Part shown: positions 16,878-25,052 of the stretch, piece by piece
Layout: the number at the start of each line of letters is the position of its first letter
How positions within the stretch are numbered: the stretch's first letter is position 1
Position numbers and translations under genes: made by a program
Assembly (NCBI GenBank): GCA_023423275.1
Contig: JAFAFW010000018.1
Location: forward strand, 29,561-93,560
DNA length: 64,000 nt
Reading direction: 5' to 3'
DNA from: Pseudomonadota bacterium
Lineage (GTDB): Bacteria > Pseudomonadota > Alphaproteobacteria > Rhizobiales > Hyphomicrobiaceae
The notes under the pieces: model-generated
Database searches by the model: none
Told to the model about the DNA's origin: nothing
The model's input: the letters and a program-made list of their open reading frames with translations, nothing else

Positions 16878-17666
16878 TCAGTAGGTTTTGGCGGCTTGCG
16901 CCTGCTCTTGACCCCTTGTTTCGCGCACGGCTGCCTGCGCCGCTCCGGCGAGAAGACGCGCGTCGTTCAGGATCGTGCAGAGCTGGAACCCCTCGTCGAA
17001 ACGTTTCCGCGCAGTCGCGGCGCCGTCCGTATGGACGCCTGCGATGAGCCCTTTGCTCCGCGCTCGTTCGCAGACCTTGGCGATGGCGCTCAGGACTTCA
17101 GCTTCGCTGGGAGCGAGGGTCGGTGTGTGCCCCATGGAGAGGGAAAGGTCCGCGGGTCCGATATAAATGCCATTCAGGCCAGGGACCGAGAGAATTTCAT
17201 CCAGGTTGGACAGCGCCTTGGTGGTCTCGATCATGGCAAACAGCAGCACTTCCTCGTTGGCATGCTGCCAGTAGTCGGCACCGCCATATTGGACCGCGCG
17301 GTTGGGGCCGAAGGAGCGGAACCCTTTCGGGGCGTAGCGAGCCGCGCCGACGAAGGCCTCTGCTTCAGCTTTGCTGTTGATCATCGGGCAGATGAGCCCA
17401 TAGGAGCCGGCATCCAGCAGCTTCATGATGATGGCGGGATCATTCCAGGGCACGCGCGCCATCGGCACGGCGTCGGTCGTCGAGATCGCCTGCAGCATGG
17501 AAAGCGCGACCTGGAAGTCCACCGGTCCGTGCTGCAGGTCGATGGTGACACTGTCGAAGCCCTGGTGAGCCATCAACTCGGCCGAATACGAGCTGGGGAT
17601 CGAGCACCACCCATTGACGACGCGACCGCCTTCAGCCAGCGATTTCTTGATCAGGTTCTTGCGCAT
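16878..17666 (-). CDS. HpcH/HpaI-family 2-oxo-acid aldolase (module A)
   Basis: A metal-dependent class II retro-aldolase of 262 residues, family members cleaving 2-oxo-4-hydroxy acids to pyruvate and an aldehyde. The fold is readable as TIDLQHGPVD, the acid/base and metal site MIETTKALSNLDEI, and YIGPADLSLSMG, which carries the second metal ligand. It is the last gene of the four-gene minus-strand run Ldh2-RraA-2HADH-HpaI, 18 bases after the dehydrogenase. Together these suggest degradation of a hydroxy or oxo diacid or sugar acid; the exact substrate is not predictable. Confidence 0.88.
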   Translation of the reverse strand: MRKNLIKKSLAEGGRVVNGWCSIPSSYSAELMAHQGFDSVTIDLQHGPVDFQVALSMLQAISTTDAVPMARVPWNDPAIIMKLLDAGSYGLICPMINSKAEAEAFVGAARYAPKGFRSFGPNRAVQYGGADYWQHANEEVLLFAMIETTKALSNLDEILSVPGLNGIYIGPADLSLSMGHTPTLAPSEAEVLSAIAKVCERARSKGLIAGVHTDGAATARKRFDEGFQLCTILNDARLLAGAAQAAVRETRGQEQAQAAKTY

Positions 17667-17684
17667 ATGGGTGTTTCCCTTCGG

Positions 17685-18653
17685 TCAGCGCGTCAAGGCT
17701 TCGGGATTGAAGATGTGTGACGGCGGCAGCTTGCCGTCGAAATAGTCGACGATATTGCGCGCGACGTTGGTGGCGCTGCGCGCAACGCAGGCCGCGGTCG
17801 TCGCGGCTGAATGCGGGGTGAGGATGATGCGATCCGACTTCAGCAACGGGTCGTCGGGCGATGGCGGTTCCGTCACCTGAACGTCGAAACCCGCGCCCTT
17901 GAGCTGTCCGCTGTCGAGCACCGCGACAAGCGCCTGCTCATCGATGATACCGCCGCGTGCACAATTGATCAGATACGCGGTTGGCTTCATCAGTGCCAAT
18001 TCGCGCGCACCGATCAAATTGCGCGTATCGCTCTGCAGCGGGCAATGGACGGTGACGAAATCCGCTTGCGGCAGGGCGTCGTGCAGGCTGGCGACCGGCT
18101 CGCAGCCGAGCTTCCGGATTTCGTCCGGGCTGAAAGCCGGATCGATCCCAAGGCAGCGCAGACCAAGTGCGTTGCACGCTGTCGCCAACCGGCTGCCAAT
18201 GCGGCCAAGACCGACGATCAGCACCGTGCAGCCGCCAATGTCCATGGCATCCAGGCCGAATTTGACATTGAAGTTGCCGTTACGGATCGCATGATCGAAC
18301 TGGGGCAGCCGCTTGGCGAGCGCGAACATCATCGCCAGTGTGTGTTCGACAACGGACGGCGCATTCGCCTCGCCGACCGTCGCGACGATCACGCCGCGTT
18401 CGGTGGCAGCTTCGAGGTCGATGTTGTCGACCCCGACGCCGTGACGAGAGATGATTTTCAGCTTCGGCGCCTTTTCAATCATCCACCGCTCGATCCGTGT
18501 GACGCGGACCGCAATCGCCTCGGCATCGGCCAGATGGTGTTGCCAATGCTGAGGTTCCGGACTCTCCGGAATGATGAGCTCTATGTCCTTGCGCGACCGC
18601 AGGATATTCATGCCGTCGTCGTGGATCGGCTGGATGCAGATGACCTTGCGCAT
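17685..18653 (-). CDS. D-isomer 2-hydroxyacid dehydrogenase (module A)
   Basis: An NAD(P)-dependent 2-hydroxyacid dehydrogenase of 322 residues, in the phosphoglycerate dehydrogenase-like subgroup. Substrate-side motifs RHGVGVDNID and the Rossmann motif VGLGRIGSRLATA are present, then INCARGGIIDEQAL with the catalytic Arg, and LTPHSAATTAACV with the catalytic His. No ACT domain is present. The start codon shares one base with the RraA-family stop (TGATG), so translation is coupled. It would interconvert a 2-hydroxy acid with a 2-oxo acid, logically preceding cleavage by the adjacent aldolase. Confidence 0.88.
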   Translation of the reverse strand: MRKVICIQPIHDDGMNILRSRKDIELIIPESPEPQHWQHHLADAEAIAVRVTRIERWMIEKAPKLKIISRHGVGVDNIDLEAATERGVIVATVGEANAPSVVEHTLAMMFALAKRLPQFDHAIRNGNFNVKFGLDAMDIGGCTVLIVGLGRIGSRLATACNALGLRCLGIDPAFSPDEIRKLGCEPVASLHDALPQADFVTVHCPLQSDTRNLIGARELALMKPTAYLINCARGGIIDEQALVAVLDSGQLKGAGFDVQVTEPPSPDDPLLKSDRIILTPHSAATTAACVARSATNVARNIVDYFDGKLPPSHIFNPEALTR

Positions 18654-19351
18654 CAGTGGATTTCATCCTGTTTGGCCAATGCTTCACGCAACATCGCGAC
18701 GGTGAAGCCAGGCTTGCGGGCGAGATCGAGAATAACGGCTTCCTTGCGTGCCATCAGATCGCACGCGGCAGGCAGTTTTTCGGCGACGCCAGCCGGAATC
18801 ACGACCGCACCGTGCTGATCGGCATGGATCAGGTCGTTGGAGCGGACCACCATGCCCGCAACGCGGACTTCCTTGCCGAAGTCGGCGAGGTGAACGTGCG
18901 CGTGGCTTGGCTTGATCGACCCTGCCAGAACGTTGAGGCCAGGGGCCCACTGCGGAATATCGCGAATGCAGCCGTCCGTGACGACGCCAACGCAGCCCAG
19001 GGCATGATGGATCGTGCTCTGTACTTCACCCCAGAATGCGCCAAAGCCGATGTCCGGGCCGTCGAGGTCCTGGATCACCACGATTTGCGGGTTCGGCGCC
19101 TCGGCGATGTATTCGTAGTAGCCGATGCGCTGGGCGCGCTGCGCTTTGGAATCGATCTCGTGAGGATGCGTCGAGCGGATCGAGGCTGTCCGGGCGTAGC
19201 CGACCATCGGCGGCAGATCCGGAAACGGCGCGACAAGCTGCTTGGTCGTGAAGCCCGACCGCCGGAAGGAACTGTCGATCAGCTCCATGGCATTGCAGAT
19301 CGTCGGAGTGTCGAACGCCTTGAGCTGTTCCAGGAGGTCGCTGCTGATCAT
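18653..19351 (-). CDS. RraA-family protein, probable oxo-acid aldolase/decarboxylase (module A)
   Basis: A 232-residue member of the RraA/dimethylmenaquinone-methyltransferase-like family. Catalytic members cleave 4-hydroxy-4-methyl-2-oxoglutarate or decarboxylate oxaloacetate with a divalent metal. The signature is visible as FWGEVQSTIHHALGCVGVVT followed by DGCIRD, with Asp, Arg and Asp at the metal/substrate site. This conservation favours an enzyme over an RNase E inhibitor. It lies 53 bases after the Ldh2 gene and overlaps the next gene by one base. Confidence 0.85.
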   Translation of the reverse strand: MISSDLLEQLKAFDTPTICNAMELIDSSFRRSGFTTKQLVAPFPDLPPMVGYARTASIRSTHPHEIDSKAQRAQRIGYYEYIAEAPNPQIVVIQDLDGPDIGFGAFWGEVQSTIHHALGCVGVVTDGCIRDIPQWAPGLNVLAGSIKPSHAHVHLADFGKEVRVAGMVVRSNDLIHADQHGAVVIPAGVAEKLPAACDLMARKEAVILDLARKPGFTVAMLREALAKQDEIH

Positions 19352-19404
19352 CTGTCTGTAGTCCCTGTTGGTGATTTAACGACGTGCGTGAGAACTCTGA
19401 CTGC

Positions 19405-20493
19405 TTATTTGACGGCGGCTTTTTTGATCCGCGCCTCATCGAGGCCGACGTTTCTGGCTGAAGCCACCAGCAATTCCCAGGTGGTATCAGGCAATGGAAT
19501 GCCCTCCGCCAAGCGCTTTTTCCGGGTGCGGATTTCAGGATCGCCCGGCGCCAGAACTTCGGTTCCGGCTTCGATCGGACGCGAGCTTTTGAAGAAGGCC
19601 AGATAGCGCTCCACGTCGGCCGGGAAAAATTCCGTCGCATCAAGCTGTTTCGGGTCGATGTAGATCGACAGCATGCCGTTGGCCCAGCGCCGGCCACCTT
19701 CTGCGGCGCCGGTGCCGGTGAGCGATCCGCCCAGCAGCTCGACCATGAAGGCAAGGCCGGAACCTTTGTGCTCGCCGAAGGCGCGGATGGCTCCGGTGCC
19801 GTTCTTGTAATCCCGCGGCCCCGTCGGTTCAAAATCTCCATAGAGCAGGTGTGGGTCGCCGCTCATGTCTCCATCCGGGCCCACCAGGGCGTTGGTCGGC
19901 AGCTTTTTCCCGCCCTGGCTCGCGACCAGAACCTTACCTTCCGCCACGACAGAGGTCGCGAAATCGAGGATCAGCGCATCCTGTCCAGAGCGTGGAACGC
20001 CAATCGCGTAGGGCGCGGTCGACAGGCGCCGGTCGACGCCTCCGAACGGCGCAACGAGCAGGCTCGATGCGGCGTTGCAGTAGTGGATCGACACCAGCCC
20101 CGCCTCGGCCGCCATTTCAGCCCATTCCCCCAGCCGGCCGACATGTCCCGAGTTGCGCAGCGCGACCGCGGACAATCCCATGGCCCGGCACTTCTTGATG
20201 CCGATTTCGACGGCCTGCGGGGCTGTCGTCTGACCGAACCCGTATTTGCCATCGACGACGGCCAGAACGGGGGTCTCACGCACGATTTCGACGGTCTGGT
20301 TGGCGACGAAATCGCCGTCAGCCTTCCATTGCAGATAGCGAGGCACGCGCACGACGCCGTGGCTGTCGTGACCCGCCAGATTGGCGCTGACCAGCGATTT
20401 TCCGAGCTGCTCGCCCTCATGCCGGGAGCTGCCCGCGGCGATGAAGATGTCGCGCACCAGCTCGCGCAGGTCGTCCGCGCTGATCGTAACCAT
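19405..20493 (-). CDS. Malate/L-lactate (Ldh2) family oxidoreductase
   Basis: A 362-residue NAD(P)-dependent oxidoreductase of the Ldh2/YlbC/ComC fold, distinct from Rossmann dehydrogenases. Recognisable parts are GHDSHGVVRVPRYLQ with the conserved catalytic His, VDGKYGFGQTTAPQA, LRNSGHVGRLGEWAEMAAEAG, and FGEHKGSGLAFMVELLGG. Known members act on ureidoglycolate, sulfolactate, diketogulonate or malate, so the substrate here is open. It is the first gene of module A and is divergent from the acyl-CoA dehydrogenase, with a palindrome between them. Confidence 0.88.
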   Translation of the reverse strand: MVTISADDLRELVRDIFIAAGSSRHEGEQLGKSLVSANLAGHDSHGVVRVPRYLQWKADGDFVANQTVEIVRETPVLAVVDGKYGFGQTTAPQAVEIGIKKCRAMGLSAVALRNSGHVGRLGEWAEMAAEAGLVSIHYCNAASSLLVAPFGGVDRRLSTAPYAIGVPRSGQDALILDFATSVVAEGKVLVASQGGKKLPTNALVGPDGDMSGDPHLLYGDFEPTGPRDYKNGTGAIRAFGEHKGSGLAFMVELLGGSLTGTGAAEGGRRWANGMLSIYIDPKQLDATEFFPADVERYLAFFKSSRPIEAGTEVLAPGDPEIRTRKKRLAEGIPLPDTTWELLVASARNVGLDEARIKKAAVK

Positions 20494-20598
20494 GCGTTAG
20501 CCCCCTAGAATAATTGGAAGATCCGTCTCGAGGCGGTCCATGTCCGATCGGAAATTAGATCAGCTTCCCCGGATTGTCACGGAGCGGATGCGGAAATT

Positions 20599-20616
20599 CG
20601 TCATACAATCATATGA
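20599..20616. promoter_or_regulatory. Candidate operator between divergent Ldh2 and acyl-CoA dehydrogenase genes
   Basis: GTCATA-CAATCA-TATGAC has two perfect 6-base arms around a 6-base spacer. It sits in the 209-base divergent gap, 105 bases from one start and 86 from the other, a normal place for a GntR-, LysR- or IclR-type site. The binding regulator is not identified. Confidence 0.4.
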
Positions 20617-20702
20617 CCGTAAAAGGCGCGAAACCCTTTGCAGGGATGGGGGAGCAGTTTAGCTTCCGGGCACGAAGCCACGTCGAGGACAGCAGGCCGG
20701 CC

Positions 20703-21887
20703 ATGGATTTCCTACTTCCCAAAGACGTCGAGGCGTTGGGCGAGCGCGTCCGGGCCTTCGTTAAGGATGAGATCATCCCGTACGAAAGCGATCCGCGTTG
20801 GACACCGCACGGCCCGAGCGATGTTCTGAGGGTCGAGCTGAACGACCGCGCACGTGCCGCAGGACTCTTGTCGGTGCATGTGCCCAAGGATTGTGGAGGG
20901 GTGGGCCTTGACCATGTCGGCAAGGCGGTAGTGCTGGAAGCTGCCGGATATTCGATGCTGGGACCGGTGGCGCTGCACTGCCAGGCGCCAGACGAAGGCA
21001 ACATTCATCTGCTCGATCTGGTCGCCACTCCTGAACAGAGGGAGCGTTACCTGAAGCCGCTCGCTACGGCCCGCGTACGCTCCTGCTTCGCGATGACCGA
21101 GCCGCATCCCGGTGCGGGTTCCGATCCAGCGATGCTGGCAACCCGTGCCGAGCTTGATGGGAACGGCTTTGTGATCCGCGGGCGCAAGTGGCTGATCACG
21201 GGCGCCGATGGCGCGGGATTTGCCATCATCATGGCGCGCACGGGCGATGGACCGCACGACGCGACCATGTTTCTGGCTGATCTTCCCAACCCGGCATTCA
21301 GGATCTCTCGCACCCTGGACACCATGGACTCCTCGTTCATGGGTGGTCATGCCGTCATCGATATCGAGGACCTGCGCGTCCCGGCTGATGCCGTGCTGGG
21401 TGAGGTCGGCAAGGGGTTCGGGTATGCCCAGGTCCGGCTGGCTCCTGCGCGATTGACCCATTGCATGCGCTGGCTCGGGGCGGCGCAGCGCGCGCATGAT
21501 ATCGCTGTGGATTATGCCCGGACGCGGACGGCGTTCGGACAGGCGCTCGGTGCGCACGAGGGCGTCAGTTTCATGCTGGCCGACAATCTCATGGATATGC
21601 ACGTCAGCCGTTTGGCGATCCGCCATTGCGCCTGGATGCTCGACCAGGGGCACCGTGCCGGGACGGAAAGCTCGATGACGAAGGTCATTTGCTCCGAGGC
21701 CATCATGCGCGTCGTCGATCGGTCGATGCAGATCCTCGGTGGCCTTGGCTTGACACGCGACACGGTAGTCGAGCGCATTTTCCGCGATGTGCGCGCGTTC
21801 CGTATCTACGATGGACCGTCGGAGGTGCATCGCTGGGCACTGGGCCGACGCGTGGTCGAACGCAAGGAAAAGACCAAGCAGGACTGA
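20703..21887 (+). CDS. Acyl-CoA dehydrogenase family protein
   Basis: An FAD enzyme of 394 residues that would introduce an alpha-beta double bond in an acyl-CoA, passing electrons to ETF. The order is N-terminal helices (MDFLLPKDVEALGERVR), middle beta domain (CFAMTEPHPGAGSDPA with the FAD/substrate loop, GRKWLITGADGA), and C-terminal helices with YARTRTAFGQALGAHEGVSF, QILGGLGLTRDTVVERIFRD and a C-terminal RIYDGPSEVH. The frame is open from 20574, but the ATG at 20703 gives the usual family N-terminus. Upstream start codons cannot be excluded. No ETF gene is nearby. Confidence 0.88.
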   Translation: MDFLLPKDVEALGERVRAFVKDEIIPYESDPRWTPHGPSDVLRVELNDRARAAGLLSVHVPKDCGGVGLDHVGKAVVLEAAGYSMLGPVALHCQAPDEGNIHLLDLVATPEQRERYLKPLATARVRSCFAMTEPHPGAGSDPAMLATRAELDGNGFVIRGRKWLITGADGAGFAIIMARTGDGPHDATMFLADLPNPAFRISRTLDTMDSSFMGGHAVIDIEDLRVPADAVLGEVGKGFGYAQVRLAPARLTHCMRWLGAAQRAHDIAVDYARTRTAFGQALGAHEGVSFMLADNLMDMHVSRLAIRHCAWMLDQGHRAGTESSMTKVICSEAIMRVVDRSMQILGGLGLTRDTVVERIFRDVRAFRIYDGPSEVHRWALGRRVVERKEKTKQD

Positions 21888-21895
21888 AGCAGCGG

Positions 21896-22294
21896 TTATC
21901 GCGAGCCTGACCCGGCTGTGTGCGCACGCCGGACTTCGGCGAGAATGATATCGGCGGCGCGTGGCGAGCAGGCGCACGGCACATCGTAAAGAATGGCGAG
22001 CCGCAAAAGCGCCTTGACGTCAACATCGTGCGGCATCGGCGTCATCGGATCGATAAAGAAGAACAGCACGTCGATTTCATCGGTGACGATCAGCGCTCCG
22101 ATCTGCTGATCACCTCCGCGTGGACCGCTTTCCAGACGCTGAAGTTTCAGGTCCGGGTAGCTGTCGAGCAGGATCTTTCCCGTCGTTCCGGTGGCGACAA
22201 GGTCGAGTTGGCGGAAGATATCCAGATGTCGTCCGACCCAGTCGAGTATCATCGGCTTGCGAGCATCATGCGCGACGAGCGCGACCTTCTTCAT
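21896..22294 (-). CDS. mgsA: Methylglyoxal synthase
   Basis: It converts dihydroxyacetone phosphate to methylglyoxal and phosphate, a bypass of lower glycolysis. The 132 residues show VALVAHDARKP, VATGTTGKIL with the phosphate loop, ESGPRGGDQQIGALI, and DPMTPMPHDVDVKALLRLA, all diagnostic of MgsA. Family length is normal. It converges tail to tail on the acyl-CoA dehydrogenase with eight bases between stops. A link to the otnC product dihydroxyacetone phosphate is possible but only inferred. Confidence 0.95.
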   Translation of the reverse strand: MKKVALVAHDARKPMILDWVGRHLDIFRQLDLVATGTTGKILLDSYPDLKLQRLESGPRGGDQQIGALIVTDEIDVLFFFIDPMTPMPHDVDVKALLRLAILYDVPCACSPRAADIILAEVRRAHTAGSGSR

Positions 22295-22741
22295 CCGTGA
22301 GTTCCGTCATGTGATTTGGGATGAAAGCGTGAAGCAGACGGCCCATGCCGTCAATGCCGCCTGCTCGCCGAAATGCCAAGCTTTCAGGTAGGGACAGGGC
22401 ACGGGCGGGGAGGTCAGCGACGTCATTCTCGCCTAAAACGCAATGGCACGGGAACGACGCCATAACGTCGTTCCCGGCTCCGTAGTCTCCCCAGACTTGG
22501 ACCGTTAGTCCTTTATTTTTAAAGCGGTTGAAGGCCCGCCTCTCTCATCGACTGCGGCAGGATGTCGTAGGCCTTCGCATGAGTCAAGCGTAACTCTGCA
22601 CAATGCTGCCCAAACGTGCACGCAGATGCCTAAGCGGCTTGCGCCGAAGCGTTCGCAAGGGTATCGCGGAAGGACGGAATGCCCGATTGTCCAAGCACTG
22701 CGTTTTTCCCCGAAAGCGGTCACGAATAAGGAGCCTCATCT
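22295..22741. other. 447-base gene-free stretch between mgsA and the VOC gene
   Basis: No plausible protein gene is seen on either strand; short frames here lack ribosome sites and family motifs. The stretch contains one strong hairpin (22449-22476) and must hold the divergent promoters of mgsA and the VOC gene. A small RNA cannot be excluded. Confidence 0.5.
22449..22476. repeat. Perfect 11-bp inverted repeat with 6-base loop
   Basis: CGGGAACGACG-CCATAA-CGTCGTTCCCG is a perfect stem-loop in the gap upstream of mgsA. There is no adjacent T-run on the plus side; on the minus side TGCCATTGCGTTTT follows. It may be a terminator, an RNA structure or an interspersed element. Confidence 0.5.
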
Positions 22742-23650
22742 GTGCCCTCGTCTGCGTCGAGCGAACAGTTGCCGAAACCTGGAGAGGTTTATCTCGATCA
22801 CGTCGGCTGGATGGTTCCCGATATGGCGCGCGCTGCGTCGGTATTCGAGAAGCTCGGCTTTCCTCTGACGCCGTTCTCGGTTCACGGTGACCGCGATTCG
22901 GCGACAGGGGAATTGAAGCCGGTGGGGACGGCCAATCGCCTCGCGATGCTGCCGCGCGGATACCTCGAAATTCTGACGCCCGTCGACGGGGTCGATACGC
23001 CGGTGGCGCGTCACCTCAAGACGGCGATCGCGCATCATACCGGCGTGCATCTGCTGGCTTTCTCGGTTGCCGACGCCGAAGGCGTCGTTCCGAAGATCGA
23101 GGCACAAGGCTTCGCGGTGCAGCCGACTGTCCATTTGAGGCGTACGGTCGAAGCCGAAGATGGCAGTCAGGTCGAGCTGTCATTCACCGTCGTGCGCGCC
23201 GCGTTCGAGCATTTCGCGGAAGGCCGGGTCCAGGTCGTGACGCATCATACGCCGGAACACATGTGGCAGAACCGGTATCTGCCAAGTGACAACGGCATCA
23301 CCGGCCTGCTCGAAGCGGCGATCGTCACACGCGAGCCGCGCGAGGCCGCAGCGCGTTTCGCTCGCTTTCTCGATAAGCCGATCGACGGGCTGACCTCTCC
23401 GCTGGCTGTGAAGCTCGATCGCGGTGCGATCCGTTTTGTGGATGCGCGCGGAGCCGCGGAGCATTTCGGCAGGATCTCGCGTCCGCCGATGCCGGCTATT
23501 TGCTCCGTGACATTGACGTCTAGTGATCTCGACAAGACGCGGCACTTCTTTCTCAGCCAGGGGCTGCGTCCGGGCGCCATCGATCCGAGCCACCTGCTGA
23601 TCGATGAAGCTGAGGCGCTCGGGGTGCATCTGGTCGTTGTTGCGGAGTGA
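22742..23650 (+). CDS. VOC superfamily (glyoxalase-like domain) protein
   Basis: A 302-residue protein with two vicinal-oxygen-chelate-like modules. The first begins YLDHVGWMVPDMARAASVFE with the first metal-type His, and has GYLEILTPVDG with a Glu; the second has a degenerate ICSVTLTSSDLDKTRHFF. It resembles the 'glyoxalase-like domain' hypothetical family rather than glyoxalase I itself. The start is a GTG at 22742 with AAGGAG seven bases upstream. It may be a dioxygenase, lyase or isomerase; the substrate is unknown. It converges on the creatininase-family gene across a hairpin. Confidence 0.78.
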   Translation: MPSSASSEQLPKPGEVYLDHVGWMVPDMARAASVFEKLGFPLTPFSVHGDRDSATGELKPVGTANRLAMLPRGYLEILTPVDGVDTPVARHLKTAIAHHTGVHLLAFSVADAEGVVPKIEAQGFAVQPTVHLRRTVEAEDGSQVELSFTVVRAAFEHFAEGRVQVVTHHTPEHMWQNRYLPSDNGITGLLEAAIVTREPREAAARFARFLDKPIDGLTSPLAVKLDRGAIRFVDARGAAEHFGRISRPPMPAICSVTLTSSDLDKTRHFFLSQGLRPGAIDPSHLLIDEAEALGVHLVVVAE

Positions 23651-23659
23651 TCGGACCGT

Positions 23660-23682
23660 GAGGCCGGACGGGTCCCGGCCTC
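23660..23682. terminator. Hairpin between converging VOC and creatininase genes
   Basis: GAGGCCGG-ACGGGTC-CCGGCCTC gives a perfect 8-base GC-rich stem in the 33-base space between two converging stops. It lacks a long T-run but its position suits a bidirectional terminator. Confidence 0.45.
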
Positions 23683-23683
23683 G

Positions 23684-24385
23684 TCAGTTCCAGCCTTCGG
23701 AAATGAGGCCGCGCGTTTCTTCGATCGCGACGTTCCAGATTTCCATCATCTCCGCATCTTCGCGCTGATAAAGACCGCCGTAATTGCCATCGCCCAGGTA
23801 TTCCTTTTTGGCGACCGGATCGAGGGCCTGGAAGCGGGCCAGATCCATCATCTGCTTTTGCACGGAGGGCATTTTGATGCCCGGAAGCCGGGTCCAGGGG
23901 AAATTTTCCATCCAAGACGCATGCGATGCGACGGGGTCTATGTCCTGGACCTTGCGCATCGTCTGAGGCGCGCTCCACCAGTTGTGCCATTTGACCTGAG
24001 CACCATGGTTCCGGTCGAGCCATTCGAGAACGGCGCCGTGTCCGGGAGAGTTGCCGCCGTGGCCGTTGACGATCACGATCCGCTTGAAGCCGGAGTGCAG
24101 CATTCCCGTCAGCACATCCTGGATGACGGCGCACAATGTCGAGATGCGGAGTGTCACCGTTCCGGGGTATTCGACGAAATTCGGTGTCAGGCCGTAATTG
24201 ATCACCGGAAACACCGGCACCGAAAGCGGTTGCGCCGCCTCCATCGCGACCTTTTCTGACAGGATCGAATCGACGGCGAGACTGAGATAGGCATGCTGCT
24301 CGGTCGATCCGATCGGGAGCACGGCGCGGTCGTCCCCGAGCACATGATCGCGCACCTGCATCCAGTTCATTTCGGCAATGCGCAT
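23684..24385 (-). CDS. Creatininase-family amidohydrolase
   Basis: A 233-residue metal-dependent hydrolase of the creatininase fold, which includes creatinine amidohydrolase and enzymes acting on cyclic amides and formamides. The metal site is readable as LPIGSTEQHAYLSLAVDS (Glu, His, Asp ligands) and IVNGHGGNSPGH, the second hallmark. The family usually has GSTEQHGPHLPLGTD, so the residues after the His diverge and the substrate probably differs. It is divergent from the MarR gene, with the MarR-type palindrome in the shared 106-base control region. Confidence 0.85.
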   Translation of the reverse strand: MRIAEMNWMQVRDHVLGDDRAVLPIGSTEQHAYLSLAVDSILSEKVAMEAAQPLSVPVFPVINYGLTPNFVEYPGTVTLRISTLCAVIQDVLTGMLHSGFKRIVIVNGHGGNSPGHGAVLEWLDRNHGAQVKWHNWWSAPQTMRKVQDIDPVASHASWMENFPWTRLPGIKMPSVQKQMMDLARFQALDPVAKKEYLGDGNYGGLYQREDAEMMEIWNVAIEETRGLISEGWN

Positions 24386-24458
24386 AAGCTTATTCCTCAG
24401 ATGCCGATAAATACGATGCCACGAACATCAGCTTGACGAACATGGCGACGGTGCGTCA

Positions 24459-24474
24459 AGTTCCAATTGGAACT
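24459..24474. promoter_or_regulatory. 16-bp perfect palindrome, probable MarR operator
   Basis: AGTTCCAATTGGAACT reads identically on both strands. It lies between the divergent creatininase and marR genes and ends 17 bases before the marR ATG. Size and symmetry are typical of MarR-family sites. It is overlapped by a second inverted pair, CTTGACG at 24432-24438 and CGTCAAG at 24454-24460. Its core TCCAATTGGA recurs at 28522-28531. Confidence 0.7.
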
Positions 24475-24491
24475 AATTTTGCGGATCGCAA

Positions 24492-25052
24492 ATGCTCGAT
24501 CGCGTACGGCGTGAACGACCGAGAAAAGTGCCGAAAAATGCGGCACGCCTTGCCTTGCCGGCGGGTCTCAATCCGATGGTCGGCATCAAGCTCTGGGAAA
24601 ATCCGTGCTGGTTGTCATTTCGCGTCAATTATATCAGCCACCATTATAATCAGCCGCTGTATGCCTGGATCTGGAAGCGTTATAAGCTGAATAATCCTGA
24701 GCACGTCGTGCTGTATGCGATCGGTCTCAAGGACGGGATCACAGCCGACGATATTGCGGCATCCTCAGCGCGTCCGAAGAATACGCTGAGCCGGGCGGTG
24801 AACAGCCTTCTCCGCAAGAAGCTCATTTCCCGTTCGCAGGACGAACGGGATCGCCGCCGCTTCGGTCTGCATCTGACGGCGCGCGGGCAGAAGATCGTGG
24901 ATGAGACCGTTCCGGCATTCGTGGCCCAGGAACAAGCCATGTTCGAGACACTGAACAAAGAAGAGCGGCGCACGCTCCATGCACTCCTGACGAAGATCGT
25001 CCTTGGCGCCGGCGGCTGGCCGGCCAAAATAGAAAGGGAGACTACACGATGA
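24492..25052 (+). CDS. MarR-family transcriptional regulator
   Basis: A 186-residue winged-helix regulator. Helices around AWIWKRYKLNNPEHVVLYAI lead into the recognition region ITADDIAASSARPKNTLSRA, and the wing reads KLISRSQDERDRRRFGLHLT, the MarR hallmark DxRDxRxxxxxLT. The first ~30 residues are atypical and the true start may be the ATG at 24575. A perfect palindrome just upstream suggests autoregulation. Its stop overlaps the start of the binding-protein gene (ATGA), so regulator and transport gene are co-translated. The ligand is probably a substrate of the downstream enzymes, by inference. Confidence 0.9.
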   Translation: MLDRVRRERPRKVPKNAARLALPAGLNPMVGIKLWENPCWLSFRVNYISHHYNQPLYAWIWKRYKLNNPEHVVLYAIGLKDGITADDIAASSARPKNTLSRAVNSLLRKKLISRSQDERDRRRFGLHLTARGQKIVDETVPAFVAQEQAMFETLNKEERRTLHALLTKIVLGAGGWPAKIERETTR

